A stretch of 64,000 nucleotides of DNA from Cutaneotrichosporon cavernicola (Eukaryota > Basidiomycota > Tremellomycetes > Trichosporonales > Trichosporonaceae). The position numbers and the translations under genes are program-made. The notes under the pieces were generated by a model. The model had not been told where the DNA came from and did not search any database. It was given only the letters and a program-made list of their open reading frames with translations. Location: assembly GCF_030864355.1 (NCBI RefSeq), contig NC_083394.1, forward strand, positions 558,001-622,000, read 5' to 3'. Shown here piece by piece: positions 10,712-22,367 of this stretch. Position 1 is the first letter of the stretch, and every line of letters begins with the position of its first letter.

Positions 10712-11228
10712 ACCACACGAGCATTCCAATGTATGGCATACATGAGCACAGGCTCGAACATGTCTGACAGGGAGCAAGACATGGTGTGACAACATTTTGG
10801 GTGCGTCCAAGGCCGCGGCCATCGCAATCAGACCTTGCCGTCACGCCGGCGGAGAGGGTGTGTAGTCCGGCTCGGTAGTGTGACCTCTCGACCGTTGGCT
10901 TGCTGCGCTGGCCTTCTGAACTCTGTCTATCTGGCTTGCTGCGCCGGCCTTCGGAACTCTCTTGTCTATCTGACGACTCTGCCTTGATGAGATCGCTGCA
11001 CCCAGTCACTCGGCCTCACCGGGAATTGTAATACTCGCCATCGTCCACGGTCCCTTCATGACATGTTCATAGCGTCCACCAACCCCACCGCTCCCATCGG
11101 CTCCTCAGATGCATGACAGGCGCCTTCCTCCACACCTTGCCGGTAGCCACACGATGCGTCCCTGCTGCGCCGATAGCCTCACGGCGCGTAAGCTAGGCAA
11201 GATGAGTGATATGCATATGCTGTCTACT
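10712..11228. other. Convergent intergenic region, nothing recognised
   Basis: This is the 3' flank of the membrane-protein gene and of the minus-strand gene that ends at 11229. Short imperfect direct repeats (GGCTTGCTGCGCTGGCCTTC and relatives) occur near 10898-10960. No coding or RNA gene is supported. Confidence 0.5.
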
Positions 11229-13974
11229 CTACTCTCCTCTCCGCCTCCGCGCCCTCTCCGTCTTCCTCTCCTCCATCATCACCTCGTCGCTGGGATGCAT
11301 ACTCCGCGATCGGAGGAGATCGCCATCCGTCTCGCCGCGCGGACCCATAACCGGCAATCCCCAACGTTGGTACATGCGCCTCAAGCGCGCCTCAAAGCCC
11401 GTCTCCTCTCCCTCTGGAGCGGGGACCATCGTCTCGGGAAGCGCTTCTTCCATCAACCCCATACCGTCGGCTTCCTGGGATAGTAACAGCGTGCGAACGA
11501 GCACGGCATGTGGGCCGCTCCGCTCGATCGAGAGGCGGCCAACCCGCTGTTCAGCACCCATCTTCCATCCCGCCGTGTCTACGGCCTGAGCTAATTCCGC
11601 GTCAGGCGAAACATCTACCCTCTCAAGGAGGGGGAGGAGGGCGGGGATGTCTTCGGGCGCGGAAGCTGAACCGGCGAGATAGATTCCCAGGCGGAGTGGG
11701 ATTGGCGGCGGGCCGCCACCGCGTCCGGGGCGGGCTGTGCGACCACGTTCTCGTCCTCCACAGAGGATACGGAGGAGCGCAACAACAGGAGATAGAAGGG
11801 ATCGTTGGGCGGCCGCGCGCGCCCACCGTATCGCGACCGAGACGATGCGCTCGTCCGTGTCCTTTGCGCGGATGCTGTGTAGCGCCTTCTTCTGACGAGG
11901 GTAGTAGCGTACCCCGTCTGAACCCGCCAACAGACGGAGACAGTACAGTGGGTCGGCGAGAGTGCCTTCCGCCCCGGGTGGGAGGCTCATGCCAGAGCGC
12001 GGGATGCGCGAGATCGCGTACCGTGCCAGTAGATGAAGCGCTTGTCCTTCCTTGATTGTCGGCGCGCGTAATGGCTGGCCTCCCGCTGCTTCACGGTAGA
12101 GGCCCTCGTAACGTTCCACCATGAAGTGCCATTCGGGGAGCATCGTCTCGGCCGCCTCGAGCCACCGGTGGTACGTCTCGCGTTCGCCACCACCCTCGAT
12201 GCGGGACATGGCCAAGTCACCGACGGTGAGGAGGAGCTGCTTCCGTTGCGCGTACATCCGCCGTCCCTGTCCACGTGCAGGGAGGTGATTGTCCGAGTCC
12301 CACTGCGTGACGGCTGAGCGCCTCACCTCGGGCCCCTCGACGATTGGCGGACCCATAATCCACGGTTGCAGGAGGTTCTGCAGGCGTGCCGCGACGTCGT
12401 GCATTGGGCCCTGCTCCTCCTCGGAGAGGTACTGCATAATCTCCTTGAACGAGATGTGGTCCATGAGATGCGTCAAGATGAGCTGGAGCTGGAACTCGGT
12501 CGGACGCGCCTCCACCGTATCCATGAACGCGACGGCGACGCTCACGGCCTTGAGGGCGTCGCGTGCCCGCTTCTGGCGCATCGCGGCCAACGCCTCACCG
12601 CGCATCTTCATCGCCTTGGCGTACGCCTGATCGTACTCGACGTGCTTCTCCACAGGTGAGTCGGCGTACAGAGTCGGCGGCGTGTAATGAGTGACGGGGC
12701 CCTTCCCCTTAACTGGCTCTTCGGGCTCGCGCTCCTTGAGGCCAAAGGTGTGCCTGGGCGGCGGGTATGCAGGTTCTGGCGGCGCGTCGACCTTCGACTG
12801 CCGTGCAAACTCCTCGTCGATGAGCTCGGAGGGCGTCATTTCAGTGACCTGGAAGCGGGTTTTCCACTTGTCCCACTGCTCGCCCTTGCCGGGCCTGACC
12901 TTGCCTCCGAGAATGGCAAGGAAGAGGGCGTCGAAGCGTTCCGCGGCGAACTCGCGTCCTTCCCAGCCGCGCATGCGCGGTAGCGCGCCGAGGTCATTGA
13001 GCATCGCAGCCTGTTGTAGCCAGTGTGACCAGAGAGTGAGTAGTGCGCGCTGTCGGTAGGCGGAGAGATTCCCCCACTTTGGCGGGACGATGTAGTCGAT
13101 GAGCTTGCGCAGACGCTCGAGGTGCGCATGCATGGCCCCAACGCGAAATGGCGGCCGCGCAGTCTGGAGGTATGCGAGGATACGGTTCGGCGCCCAACGT
13201 GGAGGACAGCTTAGGATGTCCGCAACGGTGATGTGTGGGTTTGGCTAATGTCAGCGCGTCCCGTTTCCCGTGTCGACTCACTCTAAGGTCACGGCGCGAC
13301 CACGGCTTCACTTCCTCACCGAGTCGCGTCATCAGCTTGCCCTTCGGGACGCGATAGAGGTGTGACTCGGCATCTGTACGCCCTGGCCTTGGATCGCCCA
13401 GCAGTGATGGAGCGGAACCCTCGAGTGTCAATCCGTAGCTCGTGGAGGTTGGTCCGTCTCGGGCCTGAGCCGTGCCGTCTCTCTCGAGATGCGAGCTCGA
13501 CCGCCGTGCCGCGTCTTCGAGACCCGGGGTTGGGCCGCTCAACCGCGAGAACTCTGATGGAGAGGAGAGCCGGCTGACTCCTTCCAGCGCATCGCTAGAT
13601 GGTGGTGCTCCAAGATCTTCCAGATCTGGCTCGGCCTTGCGACGAGTGACGCGCGCAACTCCCCACTCCCTCCGTGACCGTGGTGGAGGCCTGTCAACAA
13701 CAGCGTGGGCCCAATCTGGTCGGTCCCTCGCAACACTGGTCGGCTTTGGGCCAGGCTTTCTAGTCAGCTTGGGGGATGTTGTTGGCTTGCTCGGCTTGGA
13801 TGGCAAGGGGGGAGTCACAACACTGCCGTCCCAGTCATTTCGGGGAAGGTTGAGGACCTTTGTCGCCCAGTCGTGCGCGCTGCCTGGCCTATCGTGGAGG
13901 CTGGCGGTAGTCGCAAACTCGCGGCGGAGGGTGAGCTGTAGAACATGCCGGGCGACGGCTGCTCTGATGCTCAT
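11229..13974 (-). CDS. Large protein of unknown function, probably mitochondrial
   Basis: Two exons joined by a roughly 40-nt intron (about 13243-13282) encode roughly 900 residues. The joint restores SRRDLR-PNPHITVADIL and continues through an open frame to the stop at 11229. The start at 13974 (MSIRAAVARHVLQLTLRREF) gives a basic, serine/arginine-rich amphipathic leader typical of mitochondrial import; the upstream in-frame extension begins with GTG. Residues of about 40-260 are disordered, rich in Ser, Pro and Arg. The remainder is helical, with TPR/PPR-like leucine spacing in places (for example YAKAMKMRGEALAAMRQ), but I cannot name a family. A role in mitochondrial translation or RNA handling is conceivable from the architecture only. 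It is divergent from the NUDCD1-like gene (293 bases apart). Confidence 0.75.
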
Positions 13975-14267
13975 GGGCGAGGAGGATGTGCGAAAGGTGC
14001 TCAGAGGGAGATGTTGCCTACTGATCCACTCAAGTTGCCGGAAAATCACATGTTGCGAGATTTAGGATTTGATTCCGTTCACTTATCAGCCTCCACTGGA
14101 GATTCCACGTGATATTAGAACCATATTAGCGTGCTACTAATCCTTCCAGGCACTGGTTTCAAATGGAAACTACATTGACGTCATCAAGCCACAGAATTCC
14201 GACCAACCACTAACCATAACTCTCCCAACTCGAACCTTTCCACCTCTTCCCCTCTGACTCGCTCGTC

Positions 14268-16166
14268 ATGTCCCGCCCTGCAGAGCTACTCGCCGCCGAC
14301 TGCGACCGTCTCTACCCCCGCTTCGAGACGTATCGTCTTCGCCCGCTGGACCCAGATACGGATGTGCGCGCGTACCCTCTCCCGAACCTGGCAACAGCGA
14401 GCCGGGTCTCGTACACTTCACAGCAGCTGGGCTTTCGGGAAGTGCGCGGCCGTATTGCATGGGACCACCTCGATTCGCTGGGCCGGAGGGGGGTGTATGT
14501 CGACGCGGAGTGGAATGTCGTGTGCTTTGAGCTCAACGTATGTCTTCCCAGGCTGGTCTGACGGCAGGACGCCCTCGAGCCGACCTTTAGCACGCTTGCA
14601 ACCCTCCCAACCCCGATCGCGAGTGAGGTCGTGGTTGCAGAGTACCCACGCGCCTTGCCGCTCAGTGACGGAGTTTGGGCCGTCAATTCCGGTACTGGCT
14701 CGCTGTATATTTTGACTGAGGGCGGGTTTACCGCTCGCTACGACCTACAGGACGGCCCGTTCCTCTTATATGCGGCCCATGCCGAGGGTAGCAGTAGCAC
14801 TTTCCGCCTCCTGCTCTCCCGTGCAGTTGTGCATAATGCCGACGCGGGCAAGTTTGCGGCCCGCCAGACATCGTTCGAACTCCTCCAAGTGTCGGTAGAT
14901 ACGAGCGTGACGAATGGGGTGGACGACGCGCCGGGCGTCCTCGAGCCTAACTGGCGTTTGGAGGGACCGGATCTACCGTACTGGGCGGTATGGGCGGAAG
15001 GGGGATGGCTCGTGTTGTCTGAGGAACCATTCGGGGTGGAAAAGCTGGCGACCAAGAGCAAAGAGACCCCTGGTCAACGCGCGGCAAGGCTCAAGGCCGA
15101 GGCGGACGCGAAGCGTGGGGTCGGCGCGCGTGTGGAAGAAATTGTCGACGACAACCCAGAAGAGGAAGAGGTGGAAATGGTGGACGCGACAGCACCTTTC
15201 AACTGGACTCAGGAGGCGGGAAGCGTGAGCATCATCGTACCGCTGCCTGCCGGGACACCTAAGACTGCCCTCGCCGTCGTCATTCGGCCCGGATCGCTTC
15301 GTGTATCGGTACAAGGCGAGGTGTCCGATCTCTCGGGCTGGCTCGCCCACGAACACAGTTTCTGGTCCGACATTATTGTTGACGAGTCGACGTGGACGTA
15401 CGACTCGGTCTCGGGCGAGCTAGAGATTTCGCTTGCCAAGCGGGACGGGGACATGCGCTGGCCTTCGGTCTTCGTTCCTGGTGACGACAGTGACGACGAC
15501 GACGTTCCCGAATCCTTCTCGGCTGCAGAGATGGACTCGATCCGCGCCTCCTTCTCCCGCGCCCAGCTCTCATCAACGTCTGAGGAACCACCTGTTCCTC
15601 CGGCATCGATGCCTGCGTTGCTGAGGGAGGAGATGGATATTGATTCTGACGACGACGACGACGACAACGACGACAGGGGCGTCGGGCGTATCTGTGTCAT
15701 CGGACACATTACTGATGGAAAAGCCGTATGGAGCCGCCAGCCAGCAACAGTTCTCTCCCTCCCGCTTGTGCAGGCTGGCGACCTGCAAGGGGCGGGAATT
15801 GTTGTCAAGCAAGCAGTTGACGGGCTCCTCTTCGGCCCAGGTAGCGATCCAACACGTACACCATGGACGCACATTGCTACAAACCCGGCCCTCGCATTCG
15901 TGATGAGCTCGAAGCGCGACCTGCGCCTCGTGCGTCACATCCACGACACGGTGCTTTGTTTCGACAGTGGGAGCGGAACAGGCACAGGCAACGCGTACGT
16001 CTACTATCCGCCAGAGGACTCTGAGACTGCACGTCAAGGCGTAGTTGGCGTCAGTGGGGGCGCGCGGGGCGCCCTCCTTGGGGTCAGTAGCGTCACGGCA
16101 GCCGGGCGAGAGGTCGTTGTTGCTCTGTGTGAGGGCGCCCTGGTAGTGTTGGGCGGGGTTGTGTGA
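14268..16166 (+). CDS. NudC domain-containing protein 1-like (NUDCD1)
   Basis: Two exons with a 30-nt intron at 14538-14567 encode about 620 residues. The N-terminal half (MSRPAELLAADCDRLYPRFE onward) and the C-terminal half are beta-rich, as in NUDCD1. The central part (about 220-310) is a CS/p23-like NudC domain: FNWTQEAGSVSIIVPLP, GSLRVSVQG and the closing MRWPSVF. NudC proteins are HSP90 co-chaperones, and NUDCD1 associates with propeller-type clients in animals. Two acidic stretches (DDSDDDDVPE, DSDDDDDDND) flank the domain. The intron is among the shortest in the window and carries CTGAC only a few bases from its AG. Confidence 0.8.
14538..14567 (+). other. 30-nt spliceosomal intron
   Basis: The intron begins GTATGTCTTCCCAGG and ends CTGACGGCAG. 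Retention gives a stop within 27 bases, while removal joins CFELN to DALEPTF in frame. It is the shortest intron I placed confidently. Confidence 0.85.
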
Positions 16167-17032
16167 GATTGATATTTTGCTTCTGGGCGTGACGTCCGTG
16201 ACGTCTGTGTGATGCATACCTTTACGGATGACATGATGATAGTGGTAATGACCTTTTGGGTTCCGAGAACGCACAGTCTTGTTGGTTTGGCTACTAACCA
16301 AAGTCTTTGGGGGGGGAGGGGTTTGTTAGGCGGTGATGTTTGACCGCTTATTCAATATATCCATATCCATAAAATGTCGGGATCTTAATCTGTTGGGGGT
16401 TCTGGCCTTTGGGGAGATCCGTGCCTGAGACAATTCTCGGCCTCGTTACATCAGTGGCGCATTTACCTTTGTATGGCTGTTCATGCATTCATTCACTCGT
16501 ATCTGCATGCAAGCCGCAGGCGGCCGGCCCTGCAGACAACGCACTGGCACTGTGAAGGATATTCGTCAGCGGAGGGCGTTGAAGAGTTGAGGTTTGTGCG
16601 GCACCCGGAACGCGGCAACATTTCGTCAGCTGTCCTGTCATGTTGTGCCGATCGACCCGATACGATGGCTTCACCCCTGGCTTTCATGACTTGTCTTTTC
16701 TTCAGGCTCTTGGTCACTCGAGCTCTGATGATCCGCCCGCCCGCCCGCTCAATATCAGTTCAGCTTTTGAGCACAGGTACCGGTGTCATTGAGTAATGTC
16801 CAGCGCAAGTCGTGGCCGGGTTGTCAGCATCCATGTCAGCAGGGTATTGTGACTGGCGCCCCGCAAGTTGCCAGACGGCCATGAGAGGGCGCGTCACAGT
16901 TTTCGGAAGACTAGATCCGCCGAGGGGGTGCCCCATATTGTATTTCATCCATTCATCACAACCACAACCACAACCACAACATCATCTCATCGCAGTACAT
17001 ATACTGCTCTAATCCTTTCATCACTTGGATAC
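16167..17032. other. Intergenic region and GPD promoter
   Basis: A G-run lies near 16308-16320. A CACAAC-type hexamer repeat lies at about 16956-16980, roughly 50-75 bases upstream of the GPD start. A CGAGGGGG box near 16920 resembles a stress-response element, but its use here is untested. No coding frame in this region is convincing. Confidence 0.5.
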
Positions 17033-18507
17033 ATGCCCAACGCAGCAGTCCCTCGCATCGCTTCGCTTGCTCGACACCTCACAACAAAAACATTATCAAC
17101 AATGACTCGCGACAAGGTCTGCATTATCGGCTCTGGCAACTGGTACGTCGGCGTTGGCTGCTGCGAGGTGGTGGTGCGAGGTGGTTGGTTGGGTGGAGCC
17201 GAATAACCAGTCAACCAAGAGCCCATCGCAGCTTGCAGCTTGGGTCGACATTGCTAACCCCAGGGGATCTACCATTGCCATGATTGCCGGCCAGAATGTG
17301 CGCAAGCACGCCGACGCATTCGACGAGCGCGTCCCCGTTTGGGTTTATGAGGAGATGGTGAGTTGGTGGCGGTGGCCATGGTGATGGTGGCCGCATGACG
17401 TCTCACATGACATCGAACTAACCCCAGATTGACGGCAAGAAGCTCACCGACGTCATCAACACAACCCGCCAGAACGTAAAGTACCTCCCCGGCTACGACC
17501 TCGGGACCAACGTCGAGGCCATTCCCGACCTCGCCAAGGCCGTTGAGGGCGCGACTGCTCTCGTCTTCGTCATGCCCCACCAGTTCCTCGACAGGTGTCT
17601 CGCCACGATCGAGGGCCACATTGCGCCTGGTGCCAGGGCGATCTCGCTCATCAAGGTGGGTGGGCTGAAGACCTAGCTGACCCCAGGGTGTCGACGTTCA
17701 CGGCGCAGACATCCACATCTTCGCCGACGTGATCCAGGACCGCCTTGGTATCCGGTGCTCTGCTCTGTCCGGGGCGAACATTGCGTCCGAAGTTGCGGCC
17801 GGCCGCTTCTCTGAGACGACCATCGGGTATCGTAAGGGGTTCCAGGAGGACGGTGTGCTGTGGAAGAAGCTGTTTGGTGAGTCACCATCTTTTGGACAGG
17901 TTGCTGACTGGCAGAGACGCCCAAGTTCAAGGTCCAGCTTATTGAGGACGTTAGCGGCGTGTCGCTTTGCGGAGCGCTCAAGAACGTTGTGGCTGTCGCG
18001 GCCGGTTTATCTGACGGTCTTGGCTACGGGAATAACACCAAGTGTGAGTGACGACCATGGGCTGCGCGTTTCCGCCTTTCTTCTTCGCCGCCATCGCTAA
18101 CCCCAGCCGCGATCATGCGCATCGGCCTCATCGAGACCAAGAACTTTTGCCAAGAGTTCTTCAGCGACGTCCTCCCAGAGACGTTCCTCGAGGAGTCGGC
18201 TGGCGTCGCCGACCTCATCACCTCGTGCCTCGGCGGCCGTAACAGAAAGACGGCCGAGGCATTCGTCAAGACGGGCAAGAGCTTTGACCAGCTCGAGCGC
18301 GAGATGCTTGGCGGACAGAGTGAGTCTGCTTCAAGCATACTACCAGACCACCACTAACACGCAGAGCTGCAGGGCATCCACACGGCCAAGGACGTGCACA
18401 TCTTCCTCGAGGCGCGCAACAGAATCGGAGCGTACCCTCTGTTCGACAAGGTCTTCCACATTTGCTGGGAGGACATGGACGTCAACACGCTCACCGACGA
18501 CCTGTAA
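17033..18507 (+). CDS. GPD1: NAD-dependent glycerol-3-phosphate dehydrogenase with PTS2
   Basis: The enzyme reduces dihydroxyacetone phosphate to glycerol-3-phosphate for glycerol production, redox balance and lipid synthesis. Several exons are joined by introns ending in CTAACCCCAG or close variants. Visible motifs are the Rossmann GSGNWGS (split by intron 17143-17263), FVMPHQFL, the catalytic lysine segment [13 protein letters not shown] with [10 protein letters not shown], and the terminal [13 protein letters not shown]. The first in-frame ATG (17033) adds 23 residues containing RIASLARHL, a perfect match to the PTS2 peroxisome signal, as in yeast Gpd1. A second ATG at 17102 would give [10 protein letters not shown], a cytosolic form. 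I annotate from the first ATG; both could be used. Confidence 0.95.
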
Positions 18508-18614
18508 AACTACTTTGGCAAGCCGCACGCCTGGCTATAGAGGGCGGTGGGGCGGGGGCTGTGGGCATAGATCTGATCAGAGGTGTAATCCAATGCAATG
18601 TTATGAATAGCAGC

Positions 18615-20046
18615 TTAGACGAAATAGTCGGCGATGGCAGCACGCATCTCGCTCTCGGGTACGCGTCTCCGTACCTCTGCCGCGACAAAGGGCGGCATTT
18701 CCGCGTCTTTACGGCCTTTGAGTGCCGCTGCGCAACCGTAACAGAGGAGCGACTCGAGTGCTCCCTCCTCTTTAGTCGTACTAGGATGGCCAGGGAGGAC
18801 AGTAAGCGACGCGCGCGCCTGCCACTCTTTAATTCCCGGATCAGCCGGTCTGGAATCAGCGCTGCCCAAGTCCAAGATCAGTTACCGTCGGCAGAGGGGA
18901 CACAATGGCCCCTCCTGTCCCTCTCCCTCCTGTCCGGTGAACTGCAACTTGCCAGCCGTGCGGGTAATAGCCCCAACGGTGGCCGGGTGGCGGGTGCTGA
19001 GTGTGGCGACGAAGCCTGGGGTCAGATCTGGGCAGCGGTGAATAGCGCACGCTCGACTCACGCTCAGTCAACCCCTCGATACTCTTCCGGCCCCACTGGC
19101 GATAATTGAACGTCTCGAGTCCCTTTGCGTGGCAATACAGCGCGGCTTCTTTGACGCTCAGTTCCCGCGCGCCGCGTAACCTCATCACTCCCGACGCTCC
19201 CAAAGCTCCCACCTCTCCCGACGCTCCCACCTCTCCCAAAGCTCGCGAAGAGAGAGTGACCAGGTCCAGAGGAAGACTGAATCCACGTCCCTGCGCTGTG
19301 CCGGTGATGACGCGCTGTGCCTCCCGCGTTGCCGTTTCGCCGAGGATCAAATGTGAAACTGGGAGGGCAGAGGCGACTGTTGCCAGAACCGCGTCCAGGA
19401 TGTGGCCGAGGATAGTTGGCCTGGAGGGGAGGGGAAGGGACGCGACGAGGGCCGATAGCCGGGCGGCGTTGTCCTCGTTGTCCTCTGATGGAATACCTTG
19501 GACGAGGCCGGCCACCTTGTCCGCCAACGACGAGTCGAAAACATCCTCAGCCCGGACTTGCAAATACGTGATCCCTCTACTCTCTGCCAACTCTTTCAGT
19601 CCACCGACACTCTGTCCAGGGAAGACGACGTGGACGGCAAACGCCTGCGCCCAGACGGCCGGAACACGTTCAGTAGCCTGAGGACCGAGGTATCTCCTCT
19701 CCACGAGGAAATCTAGAAGGGCCGTACTCCCCGCTCCTCCCGAGAGGGCTATCAGTGCTCCCCCAGTTTGTGGGGGCGGTCGGGAGGTGATGTTGGGCCG
19801 GGAAGAGCCGGCGAGGGGCCCGTTGATCGTACGGCCGAGGCGGTGGTGGATGTGTTTTGTGAAGCATGGTCTGGGTTAGTTTATGAAAGAAGAAGACTCA
19901 CATGGTCTGGTCAGTTTATGAAAGAAGACTCACCGACAAAACAACAGGTCGCGAATGAGATACTGCGCCCGCCCACCACAACGACTACAGCCTTGTCCGC
20001 CCCGAGGCCTGCGTGGCCGAGGCATGGTCTCCTGTACTTCGCACAT
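18615..20046 (-). CDS. NCS2: Cytoplasmic tRNA 2-thiolation protein 2 (Ncs2/Ctu2)
   Basis: Ncs2 with Ncs6 thiolates wobble U34 of cytosolic Lys, Glu and Gln tRNAs using sulfur carried by Urm1. Four exons. Exon 1 starts MCEVQETMPRPRRPRGG and contains CSRCGG; the spliced joint FCR-PCFTKHIHHRL completes the N-terminal cysteine module. A PP-loop-like ALSGGAGSTALLDFL follows, then the helical core, and in the last exons CPLC and LCYGC. The first intron (19871-19933) is a tandem duplication of a minimal intron. Intron 2 joins LTE-RFVATLSTRH; intron 3 follows CPLCRR. The in-frame extension upstream of 20046 is not family-like, so I start at the ATG in AAACCATG. It is divergent from ERG28 with 142 bases between starts. 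Confidence 0.9.
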
Positions 20047-20188
20047 GGTTTTGGTGGGTTGGGTGGTGGAGACAAGTTGCCACCGAACGGAAATTGTTGG
20101 CACCAAAACATTCCGCCGGCCAGGGCCGGTTCCAGTTCCAGTTGACGTGTCAACAAAAGACATCTCATCTTACCGACTACCTGCTGAC

Positions 20189-20841
20189 ATGAGCCTCACC
20201 CAGTGTACGTCTTCCGTGCAAGGAACAGCTCCCTCGCTGACTCCAGACCTCCCGTCGACGCCTGCGGGCGGAGGCATCCTTCCCTACTGGCTCCTCATCA
20301 CTTCCGCTGCGAGCATTTACAATGTCGGCCAGAACTACGTTACCCTCAAGCAGAGCAAGGAGGTTTATGCGGGCAAGCCTGAGGAGAGTAAGTCTGTGCG
20401 AGTGAGGGCGGTGGTAAGGCCTGCTGTTGACAATATGTGGTCAGCTAACACCAGTGACGCCCCTTGCTGGACGGCTGTTTGGCGCGTGGACTGCCATGGC
20501 GGCGGTGGTGCGGTTGCTCGCAGCCTACGATATTTCGAACCAGGGGTGAGTTGCGAGTGGCAAGCCGGGGTGTGTGGCGACGGACTCGCCTGTTGTGTGA
20601 GCTCCGGCGCACACTCAACCCTCGCTCCAAGACACCCAACCCTCGCGCGCCCAATTGCTTACCCAGCCTCTACGACCTGGCGATCTGCGCGTTCGGCGTC
20701 GCCACAATCCACTTCACCACCGAGTGGCTCATCTTCGGCACCGTCAAACTTAACCGCGGCAGTGCTGGTCCTCTTCTTGTCGGTTCCAGCGGATTGGTGT
20801 GGGCCCTCACCCAACGCGACTACTACCTCGGCCGCATCTAG
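20189..20841 (+). CDS. ERG28: Ergosterol biosynthesis scaffold protein Erg28
   Basis: Erg28 is an ER membrane protein that tethers the sterol C-4 demethylation enzymes Erg25-Erg26-Erg27. Four exons spell about 140 residues: MSLTQYLPSTPAGGG, then ILPYWLLITSAASIYNVGQN, then TPLAGRLFGAWTAMAAVVRL with AAYDISNQG, and LYDLAICAFGVATIHFTTEW. The exons encode the expected four hydrophobic helices and the LAAY and FTTEW motifs of the family. Introns end in CTGACTCCAG, CTAACACCAG and CTTACCCAG. It shares a short bidirectional promoter region with NCS2. Confidence 0.92.
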
Positions 20842-20901
20842 ACTTTCTCATGTCACTGCATACGCTACTAGTCACTGCATACGCTACTATCTCCTAGACT
20901 A

Positions 20902-22038
20902 CTAGAGCTTGGCCTGCTGGCGCTTCATGCGGGCCAAGAACCTTGCCGCACCCGTCTGCGGCCTCACGATCTCGCGGTGCGAGCGGCTCGCATCGATGAT
21001 GGCGTGGAAGAGACCGTCCTTGATCGCGCCCCAAACTCCCATGCCGACCTTGGCTCCCTCCTGCTGAGCGAGCTCGATTGAGCGGGAGACAACCTGTGCC
21101 TCGGGAGCCACCTCGTCGATGATGCCGTTGGCGAGAAGCTCGGACTGCTTCCAGCGCTTGGCGAGCATTGTGTCGCGAAGGGCGGGCTTGGAGAGGCGCA
21201 TCTCCAGGAGAGTCGCGAACGAGTTGGGGAGGGGGAGACCGATGAGGAGCTGGGATTAGCGATGAGTGAAGCGAGCGGTGTGGGCAGGGATGGAGAAGCG
21301 GCAACCTGATGCCCAGAGTGAAGGACGACGCTAGGATGCGAGCATAGTCATCGGATGATAAGAGGCAAGCGCTGGCGGACATTACCGCGCGGACAGAGTC
21401 AATACCGGCGGAAGCCCCCTTAACACCGTCACCGACGGTGGTGTCCGCATCCCATGTCTGCACCTCATTTCCCACCTAACACCCTGCCCACACCAAACCC
21501 CAACCAACCCCCCACCACCCCCCGCACTCACCTCGTTCATGCACATCATGCCCTTGTCGGCGTTCATGACGCGGAAGTCGCACGCGAGCGCGAGGACCAT
21601 GCCGCCCGCAAAGGCGTGGCCGTTGACCGCAGCAACAGTGACGAGGGGGAACGTCATGAGGCGGTAGATGACCGGGTCGAAGATGTCTGGTGTTAGCGTG
21701 GTATCCCAGTTCAAATTGGCGCTCGGTGTTGAGATGTGGTCAGGTCGTCACTCACCCTCGAAAAAGTTGGGCGTGGTCATGAGCACGCTAGGGTCAAGAC
21801 CGTTGCTGAAGAACTTGGGGAACGCGCTAGTGATCACGACTGCGCCGGCACCGTTGTTCTTTCCGCGCTTGGCCTCGTCGACCTCGCCACCGCCCGACTT
21901 GCGCCATTCGGCCTCGATGACGTCGAGCTGGGCAGCCAGCTCGCCAAGCAAGTCGGGACGCAGACGGTTGTCAGGACCCGAGTTGAGGGTGAGCTGCCAA
22001 ACGGTCGGGGTGGGACGGGTGAGGAGGACGTTGGACAT
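20902..22038 (-). CDS. Peroxisomal enoyl-CoA hydratase/isomerase (Eci-like)
   Basis: This crotonase-fold enzyme probably acts in beta-oxidation of unsaturated fatty acids (delta3-delta2-enoyl-CoA isomerase). Three exons: exon 1 has MSNVLLTRPTPTVWQLTL and FFSNGLDP; exon 2 has VNGHAFAGGMVLALACDFRV, the oxyanion-hole GHAFAGG, ending at MCMNE; exon 3 begins LLIGLPLPNSFATLLEMRL. The MNE-xxGLPLP joint is characteristic of Eci-type proteins. The long second intron (about 21252-21532) is much bigger than the local norm. The C-terminus KRQQAKL ends in AKL, a PTS1 signal, so peroxisomal location is likely. A hydratase rather than an isomerase is possible. Confidence 0.85.
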
Positions 22039-22367
22039 GGTTTTTGTTTCTGTTTCTTGGGATGACAAGAGATGGGAGGGAGTGGATAGCTGTTTAACCC
22101 GCGTTAAAGAGGTGACGCGAGGCCGCACCGGTCTGGTAGTTGCCGAAACAGGTGAGGGAGGACTGGATTCTCCACGTGGGTCGGTTATCCCGTCTTTATC
22201 CGATGTGCCTGATGGGAATAGTCGGACGGGACCTCCACCTTGCTGTTTCCTCACAACCAGTCCAGTCGACAGAACAACCTCGTCTTTTGTCTCTTGTCTC
22301 TTGACTATATCTCTTCTCACAGCTCAAAAGAACACTCCTACGTCTTCTGTCCGCCAGATCAATCACC
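22039..22367. other. Divergent promoter region
   Basis: This short region separates the minus-strand isomerase and the plus-strand dioxygenase starts. It is rich in CT stretches, as is common for basidiomycete promoters. No further gene is seen. Confidence 0.5.

Noticed and set aside
14266..14460. Minus-strand frame overlapping the NUDCD1-like start
   Set aside because: It has no similarity and no splice-consistent extension.
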